Part shown: positions 1 through 5,284 of the stretch, in pieces
Layout: each line of letters opens with the position of its first letter
Numbering within the stretch: position 1 is the stretch's first letter
Assembly (NCBI GenBank): GCA_964638635.1
Contig: CAZXAQ010000089.1
Location: 1-16,006 of the forward strand
Direction of reading: 5' to 3'
DNA length: 16,006 nt
From: SZUA-430 sp964638635
GTDB lineage: Bacteria > Pseudomonadota > Alphaproteobacteria > Micropepsales > Micropepsaceae
The notes under the pieces: model-generated
What the model saw: only the letters and a program-made list of their open reading frames with translations
Told to the model about the DNA's origin: nothing
The model's database searches: none
Made by a program: the position numbers and the translations under genes

Positions 1-84
1 TTCGCCAATTTACCTGCAGCCCGGCTCGCATGGGGGTGCGCCTTGCTTGCCGTCACCATATGCGCCGCCGCCAGTCGACAAGCA

Positions 85-104
85 TCCTGTGCCATGACAC
101 AGGT
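85..104. promoter_or_regulatory. lux-box-like inverted repeat
   Basis: The 20 bases TCCTGTGCCATGACACAGGT form a dyad with perfect 6-base arms (86-91 and 98-103). They match the outer halves of the classical lux box, CCTGT-N10-ACAGG, which is the kind of site LuxR-type proteins bind. The site lies 13 bases past the stop of the luxR-like gene, so it would serve a gene to the left of the window rather than luxR itself. No T-run follows on either strand, so it is a poor intrinsic terminator. A minus-strand frame open from an ATG at 95 or 59 runs off the left edge, but its product is not recognisable. Confidence 0.4.
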
Positions 105-117
105 TGACGGCGCGCTG

Positions 118-822
118 TTAGCCGAGAAGCATCAAGCGGATCGCGGCTTCGCGCAACGTGCGTACATTCAACTTCTCTTTTGCGTTGTCGAGGTGAAACG
201 AGACCGTTCGCTTGCTGATGCCGAGAATTCGACTGATTTCCCAATGCGACTTCCCGGACGTCGCCCACTGCAAACATTCAAATTCGCGCGGCGTCAAAAG
301 TTGGACGACACCACCGCCGATGCTCGCAAAGATCGACTGTGCCTGCAGATGAACCTGTGCGCCGACGAACATTATCGGCCAGCGATAGAGCGCGACCGTT
401 CTTCGAAGTACGGCCGGATCGTCTGCGGTAACCACAAAGCCTGCGAACTCATTGTGGGCACCGCGGAAAGGCACGACAAACGCTGACCGAAGCCCATAGG
501 AAGCGGCTTCCTTAAACAGTTGAAGTTGCCGCGCGGATGAGTCTGCGGGCGCAGAAACTTGTAGCAGCGGCGTTGTGCTTTTGCTTGCGTGCAAAAGAAC
601 CGGATCGATAAGGTCGTAACGCTGAGTCAGGTATCGCCTGAGCCACGCGCTTGGGACAGTCGTCACGAGAATATTGCCTTCACCAGGCGTCTGTGGCAGC
701 GAAAAGTACGTGAAGACTTTGATGTCAAACGCTTCGAGCACAGCGCTCGTGACTACCCGCAAGCTATCCGCGTCTTTGCTCGCGCGGATACCTTCGCTGA
801 AACTTTGAAACGCAAGTTGCAC
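118..822 (-). CDS. LuxR-family transcriptional regulator (autoinducer-binding domain plus HTH)
   Basis: A 234-residue protein of the usual length for quorum-sensing LuxR regulators. Residues about 15-155 form the autoinducer-binding domain and 174-232 the LuxR-type HTH, which begins LTPREFECL and contains the E180, L184 and G190 typical of the family. In the ligand pocket, W60, Y64, D73 and P74 match TraR W57, Y61, D70 and P71 with the same spacing. The positions of TraR W85 and G113 are instead Q88 and A114, which suggests a different or altered ligand. No luxI-type synthase is visible, so it may be a LuxR solo or have its partner to the left. The start is GTG at 822, preceded by GGAGA about 8 bases upstream; that site lies inside a perfect dyad (824-844). 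The family call is secure; the ligand and targets are unknown. Confidence 0.93.
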   Translation of the reverse strand: MQLAFQSFSEGIRASKDADSLRVVTSAVLEAFDIKVFTYFSLPQTPGEGNILVTTVPSAWLRRYLTQRYDLIDPVLLHASKSTTPLLQVSAPADSSARQLQLFKEAASYGLRSAFVVPFRGAHNEFAGFVVTADDPAVLRRTVALYRWPIMFVGAQVHLQAQSIFASIGGGVVQLLTPREFECLQWATSGKSHWEISRILGISKRTVSFHLDNAKEKLNVRTLREAAIRLMLLG

Positions 823-823
823 G

Positions 824-844
824 AACGCGATCTCCGATCGCGTT
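824..844. promoter_or_regulatory. perfect dyad over the luxR ribosome binding site
   Basis: AACGCGATC (824-832) and GATCGCGTT (836-844) are perfect 9-base inverted arms separated by TCC. In the luxR message this becomes a hairpin whose GGA loop plus the next bases form the GGAGA ribosome binding site, ending one base before the GTG start. It could be an operator for autoregulation or an RNA structure that limits translation. The symmetry is directly visible; the role is inferred. Confidence 0.5.
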
Positions 845-909
845 ACAAGCTAGGCGCACCTGTGCGTCTTGCAACGCGTACAGCAGCAGAAGGCTCCGCG
901 CCCGTGTCA

Positions 910-931
910 CGCCGTGATTGCGGTCACGGCG
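910..931. promoter_or_regulatory. inverted repeat upstream of luxR
   Basis: Arms CGCCGTGA (910-917) and TCACGGCG (924-931) are perfectly complementary around a 6-base centre. The site lies 88 bases upstream of the luxR start, a plausible operator position. It has no T-run and so does not look like a terminator, and it does not match the lux-box pattern. Confidence 0.35.
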
Positions 932-1104
932 GTTACCTTAACGAGCGCCCTTGGACCAGCCGAGAGAGGAAGATGCGGCGACGGGCGGCGCCGACAACGG
1001 TGAGGCGCTGGCCAAAACAAGGCCGCGCCAAGCACGAACAGAATTGATCAGAACGCCTACCCATGAGAGCGGCGCAAGCTGACGAAGGCGTGTGCGTGTC
1101 TTCT

Positions 1105-1127
1105 TGCGATAGTGCTAGATTATCGCA
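1105..1127. promoter_or_regulatory. inverted repeat, possible operator of the membrane-protein gene
   Basis: TGCGATA (1105-1111) and TATCGCA (1121-1127) are perfect 7-base arms 9 bases apart. The site overlaps a possible GTG start at 1112 and lies about 50 bases upstream of the ATG at 1178, so it favours the latter as the real start. It would suit a TetR-like dimer, which is of interest because a TetR-like N-terminal stub follows the gene at 1636. Confidence 0.35.
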
Positions 1128-1177
1128 GTGTGTCGATAGAGTTTGCCGAGCAGATCACGCGTTTCCTTGTCAGCGAC

Positions 1178-1639
1178 ATGAGGGGCAGCATGGCCATTTT
1201 TCCTCCCAGCACGAACGCAGACTATCACGGAGCAAAGAGTTCCGCGTGGTTCCTCATGTTTGCTGGCGTAATGCAGTTCGTTCCGGGCTGCATTCATTAT
1301 TTCCTGCCTGACGGCGGCGCGGGCGTGATCGCTGGTATCGATCTCTCGACGCGCGGCGACACGATCATCGCGATCTTCGCCTGGTTTGGCGCGCTGCAGA
1401 TTCCGTTCGCTTTGCTGCTAGTCACGATCGGCTGGCGATACCGTACACTCGTGCCCCTCGGACTACTCGCCGTGGTGATCGAGACCGGGCTCATGGCCTA
1501 TGATGCTTGGTTCGGCAAGGCGTCGCTCAACGGCCATCACCCTCCAGAACACTTCGGCAGCCCCGCCGTAGCTTTGCTTGGGCTCTATTTCCTGATCCTT
1601 GCGCTTGGCAAACCGCCAACGGAAAGGAACTCATCATGA
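1178..1639 (+). CDS. small integral membrane protein, function unknown
   Basis: A 153-residue protein from the ATG at 1178. Four hydrophobic segments are visible at about residues 23-43, 62-86, 90-108 and 127-143, the pattern of a small four-helix inner-membrane protein. A His/Pro-rich loop (HHPPEHFG, 120-127) lies between helices 3 and 4. A GTG at 1112 would add 22 hydrophilic residues, but it sits inside an inverted repeat and has no better ribosome binding site. The last codons contain a strong GGAAAGGAA sequence and an ATGA overlap into a short downstream frame, which suggests it was the first gene of a two-gene unit. I do not recognise a named family; DoxX-like proteins have a similar size and layout, but no specific motif supports that. 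Confidence 0.75.
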   Translation: MRGSMAIFPPSTNADYHGAKSSAWFLMFAGVMQFVPGCIHYFLPDGGAGVIAGIDLSTRGDTIIAIFAWFGALQIPFALLLVTIGWRYRTLVPLGLLAVVIETGLMAYDAWFGKASLNGHHPPEHFGSPAVALLGLYFLILALGKPPTERNSS

Positions 1640-1701
1640 CAAATCGCCCTCGCGGCAGGCCAAACTCTCGGTCGGCAGTGAGCGCAAGCCGGCGCCAATG
1701 A
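1636..1701 (+). pseudogene. possible truncated TetR-type regulator stub
   Basis: ATG at 1636 overlaps the stop of the membrane-protein gene as ATGA and is preceded by GGAAAGGAA at ideal spacing, so translation is likely to start here. The reading frame begins MTNRPRGRPNSRS, the basic RGRP lead-in seen at the start of many TetR-family repressors, but stops after 21 codons. None of the three forward frames beyond it continues into a TetR helix-turn-helix, so the rest appears lost rather than merely frameshifted. The break point near 1680-1700 may be an old recombination junction next to the integrase module. It could also be a chance short frame. Confidence 0.3.
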
Positions 1702-1834
1702 CATCCGCGCGTGCACCAGCGGCCAGCGCTCTTGCTGCGGACGCGACATACACTCCATCCCTAGTTCGGATCGATCAAGAGCGTACGTAACGGTGATGTA
1801 AGTGCATGCCGGTATTCGGCAGTGTCTCGCAGCC

Positions 1835-2203
1835 ATGACACAAGCCGACATGCTCTTACTCACAATCGCCGACGTAAGCGCACGTCTTCGGATACGCAGT
1901 GCGAATCCCTCGAGGGCGGTCAAAAGAATTGTGAAAACTCTTGGAACGCCATATCGTCGAATTGGCGGTCAATGGCGTTTCACAGAGAACGACTTGGCCG
2001 CGTTGGTGGAGGCACTGAAATGCTCACGCTTCGCAAACGCGGGAAATTCTGGCATGTACGAGGTACGGTCAAAGTTGGCCGCACGGCGCTTAAGATTGAA
2101 GAACACAGCACCGGATTTGCTGACAGAGCGTCTGCAGAAAGCTATCGCGTCAATATCCAGGTCGAAAAGCAACAAGAGCTCCTCCACGGGGCGGTCTCGA
2201 TAA
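1835..2203 (+). CDS. helix-turn-helix protein, excisionase-like, overlapping the integrase gene
   Basis: A 122-residue protein from the ATG at 1835 (ATG 1850 is an alternative; neither has a good ribosome binding site). Residues about 9-61 look like a MerR/excisionase-type winged helix-turn-helix: LLTIADVSARL, then PYRRIGGQWRFTENDLAALV, the usual layout in which helix 2 is followed by an R-x-x-G-W-R-F wing. Residues 62-122 are Lys/Ser/Arg-rich and show no fold. The gene lies directly before the tyrosine integrase and its last 184 bases overlap the integrase start in another frame. In integrative elements such proteins direct excision or control integrase expression; that role is inferred from context. 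Confidence 0.72.
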   Translation: MTQADMLLLTIADVSARLRIRSANPSRAVKRIVKTLGTPYRRIGGQWRFTENDLAALVEALKCSRFANAGNSGMYEVRSKLAARRLRLKNTAPDLLTERLQKAIASISRSKSNKSSSTGRSR

Positions 2204-3060
2204 GCCGACAAATAACCTTCGACGACGCGGCTTTAGCGTATCTCGAAGTCGATCGTCATCTTTCGGAGGTGCTGCGCGTCCGTCAGCTGCAGCAAACCTT
2301 CAGCGGAAAGAGACTGTCAGACATCGATGCCGCATCCTTTGCGAAGTTTACCAGGGACGTGCTTCCTGGCAGATCACCAAATACCCATGAGCGCGTTCGC
2401 GTTGTGCTCGCCGGCATCTTCAAGGCCGTCGGCGTCAAGTCACCCGAGATACCATCCTACGAGGCATACAAAGAACGCATCCGCTGGCTCTCATTGGGCA
2501 AGTCCGAATGGCTCCTTCGCTGGTACAACAAACGGGTCCAGCCGATCGCGCTGGTGGCAAGGGAGTGCGGCCTGCGGGCCAGCGAAAACATCCTCATGGA
2601 TGTGGGCCGGTGTGATCCGTCCTGGGGAGCGCATGGCGCATTCCACGTGGCCCATCCCAAGAACGGCCGCGATCGAATTGTGCCCTGGACGGCCGACGTT
2701 CGCGTTTCCGTTCTCGAACGGATGAGGGGCCGGAAAGACAGTGAACGGCTCTGGACAGGCCTGCGCGGCGACTATGCGGACACGCGCCGTAAAGGTGGAA
2801 ATCCGGTGAGGAAGGCCCACGAGACCGCTTGCCGCGATGCTGGTATCGCCGATTTTACGTGGCACGATTGGCGCCATCATTGGGCGACCTGGGCGTTGCG
2901 ACCGGTCGAGAAAGGCGGTTTCGGTTGGGACCTGTTGCAACTGCAAAAGGTCGGGGGGTGGGAGGACCTGTCGAGCGTTCAGCGCTACGCCGCGGTCGTG
3001 CTCGACGACGTTGCAGCATCGCTCGAAGATTTGGGCACCCGGTGGGCAAAGGCATCATAG
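2020..3060 (+). CDS. tyrosine recombinase / site-specific integrase
   Basis: A 346-residue integrase from the ATG at 2020. The first 60 residues look like the usual strand-rich arm-binding lead (KRGKFWHVRG, then ADRASAE), about 65-135 is the SAM-like core-binding region, and 150-335 is the catalytic domain. The catalytic set is visible: R186 in GLRASE, K214 in HPKNGRDR, H282 and R285 in HDWRHH, W314 in GGWEDL at the position usually held by His or Trp, and nucleophile Y323 in QRYAAV. The enzyme would cut and rejoin DNA at short att sites. It ends 46 bases before the 3' half of a tRNA-Pro gene, the typical arrangement for an element inserted in a tRNA gene. A longer frame opens at 1822, but its first 66 residues are out of character and overlap the HTH gene, so I start at 2020. 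It appears intact. Confidence 0.95.
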   Translation: MLTLRKRGKFWHVRGTVKVGRTALKIEEHSTGFADRASAESYRVNIQVEKQQELLHGAVSISRQITFDDAALAYLEVDRHLSEVLRVRQLQQTFSGKRLSDIDAASFAKFTRDVLPGRSPNTHERVRVVLAGIFKAVGVKSPEIPSYEAYKERIRWLSLGKSEWLLRWYNKRVQPIALVARECGLRASENILMDVGRCDPSWGAHGAFHVAHPKNGRDRIVPWTADVRVSVLERMRGRKDSERLWTGLRGDYADTRRKGGNPVRKAHETACRDAGIADFTWHDWRHHWATWALRPVEKGGFGWDLLQLQKVGGWEDLSSVQRYAAVVLDDVAASLEDLGTRWAKAS

Positions 3061-3106
3061 CCCGTTTAGAAACATAGGTGTATCAATGCCTTGCGGTTTG
3101 AACCCC

Positions 3107-3156
3107 TTGCTTTCGGGAGGCAGGGGCCGGAGGTTCAAATCCTCTCTCTCCGACCA
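3107..3156 (+). other. tRNA-Pro 3' fragment (anticodon arm to CCA), probable att site
   Basis: The sequence folds as the 3' half of a tRNA. The anticodon loop TTCGGGA (3112-3118) has anticodon CGG, proline, at 3114-3116, with stem arms 3107-3111 and 3119-3123 that include two G-T pairs. The variable loop is GGGCC. The T-arm has stem GGAGG/CCTCT around loop TTCAAAT (3134-3140), followed by the acceptor strand CTCTCCG and ACCA (3146-3156). The matching 5' acceptor strand (CGGAGAG) and a D-arm are absent upstream, where the integrase gene ends instead, so it is not a functional tRNA gene. This is what remains at one end when an element integrates into the 3' part of a tRNA gene. Confidence 0.75.
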
Positions 3157-3192
3157 TTCATTTCCCGCCCGCCTGCCCTGATGGAGCTTGTA

Positions 3193-3729
3193 ATGAAAAC
3201 GACGAAGTTTGCGGCCGTGCTCGTGCTTGCGGGCGCCGTGATGTTGAACGCCTGTGCGCCGTCGACCGAGGCCGATGAGGCGGCCATTCGCGCCGCGAAC
3301 AAAGCCTGGCTCGCCGCGATTGTCGCCAAGGACGCGAAAGCGATTGCGGCAATGCATGCGGAGGATGCGCAGATGCTGCCGCCGAACGCGGCGAAGGCCG
3401 TCGGGCGCGAGGCGATCGAGAAGGGGTGGGCCGGGTTCATGGGTATGCCCGACATGACGCTGACGTTCGAGACCGAGAAGTTCGTGTTCGCGAAGAGCGG
3501 CGATTTGGCGGTCGATATTGGAACCTACAAGTTCACGGCGGGTGGGCAGACGGACACGGGCAAATCGGTCGTGACGTGGACGAAGCACGACGGCAAGTGG
3601 CTGGTGCTCACCGACATGTTCTCGAGCGATTTGCCGCCGCCGCCCCCTGCCCCGCCGGCGGCACCTGCCGAGCCGGCTGCCGTGACACCGGCGGCTCCGA
3701 CGGCGCCGGTTACGCCGCCGGCGCAGTAG
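3193..3729 (+). CDS. SnoaL/DUF4440-like lipoprotein with Pro/Ala-rich tail
   Basis: A 178-residue protein. The N-terminus is a lipoprotein signal peptide with lipobox LNAC and acceptor Cys21, so it should be anchored to a membrane on the periplasmic side. Residues about 27-145 resemble the cone-shaped DUF4440/SnoaL (NTF2-like) fold: an initial helix AIRAANKAWLAAI, DAKAIAAMHAEDAQMLPP, GREAIEKGW, and a late strand pair ending DGKWLVLTDMF. Such domains bind small ligands or act in isomerase-like enzymes; here the substrate is unknown. Residues 147-178 are a Pro/Ala-rich tail that may reach through peptidoglycan. The ATG at 3193 is chosen because GGAG lies 6 bases upstream and the signal peptide begins there; a longer frame from 3091 runs through the tRNA scar. 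It converges on the OmpA gene, sharing the terminator at 3754-3780. Confidence 0.85.
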   Translation: MKTTKFAAVLVLAGAVMLNACAPSTEADEAAIRAANKAWLAAIVAKDAKAIAAMHAEDAQMLPPNAAKAVGREAIEKGWAGFMGMPDMTLTFETEKFVFAKSGDLAVDIGTYKFTAGGQTDTGKSVVTWTKHDGKWLVLTDMFSSDLPPPPPAPPAAPAEPAAVTPAAPTAPVTPPAQ

Positions 3730-3753
3730 TCGCGCAATCGTAGCCGCTGAACT

Positions 3754-3780
3754 CTACCGCCCCCTCGGAGGGGGCGGTAG
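3754..3780. terminator. bidirectional hairpin terminator
   Basis: CTACCGCCCCC (3754-3764) and GGGGGCGGTAG (3770-3780) are perfect 11-base arms around TCGGA. The hairpin lies between the stops of two convergent genes (3729 plus, 3805 minus). The T-run following it on the plus strand is weak and delayed (TTTTT near 3800). Confidence 0.7.
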
Positions 3781-3804
3781 GAACTTGTGAGCGGCACCGC
3801 TTTT

Positions 3805-4845
3805 TCAAAACGAGATGTGCACCCGCCGGTTTTGCGGTTCGCGGACGCCGTCGGCTGTGGCGACGGCCGGTTCGCTTTCGCCGCGGCCGGAGATTGAGAT
3901 CGTGTTGCCCGCGATGCCCTCGCCGATGAGGGCTTTCTTCACCGATTGGGCGCGGCGGACGGAGAGCGCTTTGTTGTAGGAAATCGAGCCCGCGCGGTCG
4001 GCGTGGCCGATGACGCGGATTGCGGCCGAGCCCGACTGGCGCACGGAGCCGACGGCTTTTCGGATTGTCGACAAGGCTTGCGGCGTTAAGTCGGAGCGGT
4101 TGAAGCCGAAGAAGACGATGAACTCGCGTTCGAGCGGCACCGGTTGCGGCGTTGCGGGCGGTGGTGGCGGCGGCGGGGCGGCTGCGGGACCGGCCAGCGC
4201 GAAGCGGACGCCAGCCGTTGCGGCATGCTTTTGGAACTCATCGCCGTCGATCGTATAGTTGGCGGCGGGTTCAAGATTGATGTCGCGCACGTTTGCAAAG
4301 CGGTAGTTGACGAAGAGGACCGTCATTTCGGTGAGCGCGTAGTTCACACCGGCGATACCTTGGTACGCAAAGCGCCAATCGCCTTCGTCCACCGGCCCCC
4401 AGCCGGTGCCCATCTGCACGTTCGCATAGTCGCCGCCCACACCGAGGCCGATCGTGAGCGAGAAGCGGTCGAACAACGGCACGTCGTAGAGCACGTTGAC
4501 CATGGCGGAGATTTCGGTGAGTTCGCCGTCGCCGTCCGCTTTCGGGCCCCACCACTTCAAGACGTAGCCTTGCAGGTCGTTTTGACGGTAGCCGCCTTCG
4601 ACTTCGACGCGCCAATTGTCGATGCCGAAGCCTGCCGCGCCAAAGGCTGCCCAACCGGTGCCGAATTCGGCCAGCGCCTCTTTGAATTGCGGGCCGCAAT
4701 AGGTTTCGAGCGTGCGGAGCTGCTCCCACTCCCTAACCCAGCTGCCGCCGCCTTCGACGCTGAGGTACCAGCCCTCAGTGGCGGCGGCGGGCCACGCGCA
4801 CATAAGCGACAGCACCGACGCGAAACACGCGCGCTTCGTATTCAT
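3805..4845 (-). CDS. OmpA-family outer-membrane protein (beta-barrel plus peptidoglycan-binding domain)
   Basis: A 346-residue protein. Residues 1-22 form a signal peptide cut after AAA. Residues about 24-218 are a beta-barrel region beginning GWYLSVEGGGSWV and containing repeated aromatic strands such as WRFAYQGIAGVNYAL. Then comes a hinge with seven consecutive prolines (224-230) and an OmpA-like domain (about 241-346). That domain carries GHADRAG, YNKALSVRRA and a final NRRVHISF; D283 and R298 stand at the spacing of the two residues that hold diaminopimelate in OmpA proteins. It should tie the outer membrane to peptidoglycan. The ATG at 4845 precedes a clear signal peptide; 98 extra upstream codons in frame are Arg-rich and implausible. 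It is a diverged paralogue of the two plus-strand OmpA genes at 8265 and 9449. Confidence 0.93.
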   Translation of the reverse strand: MNTKRACFASVLSLMCAWPAAATEGWYLSVEGGGSWVREWEQLRTLETYCGPQFKEALAEFGTGWAAFGAAGFGIDNWRVEVEGGYRQNDLQGYVLKWWGPKADGDGELTEISAMVNVLYDVPLFDRFSLTIGLGVGGDYANVQMGTGWGPVDEGDWRFAYQGIAGVNYALTEMTVLFVNYRFANVRDINLEPAANYTIDGDEFQKHAATAGVRFALAGPAAAPPPPPPPATPQPVPLEREFIVFFGFNRSDLTPQALSTIRKAVGSVRQSGSAAIRVIGHADRAGSISYNKALSVRRAQSVKKALIGEGIAGNTISISGRGESEPAVATADGVREPQNRRVHISF

Positions 4846-5284
4846 TCGCACACCCCAGCACCACGTTTTGTCTTGCTCGCGAGGGTGAGCGCGACGGTTG
4901 TGCCCCGCCTTGATGCTCCGCCCCCGCGAATCGTTCGTCGTTCGGAGAAAGTGTACGGGTGCGTTGCGGATTGCCGTTACGCGCAGTCCGCGTGAGCGGC
5001 GGCGATTGCGGCGCGCGCGTGCGCACCGCTTTCGTGCATGTGCGCCGCGGCGCGCAACAGCGGTTGCGTGATTCGCGAGAGCGCGAGCGGTATGCCGGCG
5101 CGGCGCAAGTTGCCGGCGGTTGAGCAATGCGCCGTGCAAGTAGCAATTCGATGCGATTTGCGTCGAATGAACGCGATCGGCCGAACGATTGCAGTGCGCG
5201 TCGTGCGGGCGCTAGATCTTCAGCGTACGGAATTATTTTTGCGGGACGGCGCGTGCGCTATTGGCGCGCGCGCCGTATCGCTCG
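4846..5284. other. intergenic region, no convincing gene
   Basis: A 439-base GC-rich gap between two minus-strand genes. Short Arg-rich frames exist on both strands (for example plus 5038-5358 and 5151-5288), but they have no ribosome binding site, signal or motif. The right end contains the hairpin 5246-5276. The promoter of the OmpA gene at 4845 should lie here; I see no convincing consensus. Confidence 0.6.
5246..5276. terminator. long hairpin downstream of the bipolar-protein gene
   Basis: ACGGCGCGTGCGC (5246-5258) and GCGCGCGCGCCGT (5264-5276) pair over 13 positions, with a single T-G wobble when read on the plus strand, around TATTG. It begins 9 bases after the stop of the minus-strand gene. 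No T-run follows on the minus strand (an A-rich stretch does), so it may stabilise the message end or support factor-dependent termination rather than act as an intrinsic terminator. Confidence 0.4.

Larger units (their letters stand above)
823..1177. other. intergenic region between divergent luxR and membrane-protein genes
   Basis: There is no convincing gene here. Frames that are open on the plus strand across 589-1047 are antisense to luxR and then low-complexity Arg-rich, so I treat them as shadows. The stretch holds three inverted repeats listed separately (824-844, 910-931, 1105-1127) and should contain the promoters of both flanking genes. I cannot place a confident -35/-10 pair. Confidence 0.6.
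1..3156. mobile_element. right-hand part of a tRNA-Pro-associated integrative element
   Basis: The right boundary is the 3' tRNA-Pro fragment (3107-3156). Immediately inside it are the integrase and the excisionase-like HTH gene, and the LuxR regulator and membrane protein may be cargo. The left boundary and the intact tRNA-Pro are not in the window: I found no matching copy of the anticodon or T-arm sequence at 1-3060. An element of only the HTH and integrase genes, starting near 1700, cannot be excluded, because the stub at 1636-1701 hints at a junction there. The genes right of 3157 look like ordinary chromosomal envelope genes with more strongly GC-biased codon use, judged by eye. Confidence 0.45.

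Noticed and set aside
86..103. Intrinsic terminator for the luxR gene.
   Set aside because: The stem is only 6 base pairs and no T-run follows on the minus strand, so a regulatory dyad is the better reading.
3081..3156. A complete tRNA gene.
   Set aside because: Only the anticodon arm, variable loop, T-arm and 3' acceptor strand are present; the D-arm and the complementary 5' acceptor strand are missing.
3055..3588. A 177-residue minus-strand open frame containing EREDLNLRPLPPES.
   Set aside because: This phrase is the antisense translation of the tRNA-Pro 3' end, a well-known source of false proteins, and the rest is antisense to the lipoprotein gene.
4846..5139. Extension of the OmpA frame upstream of 4845.
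   Set aside because: The added residues are Arg/Ala-rich with no domain, while MNTKRACF begins a normal signal peptide.
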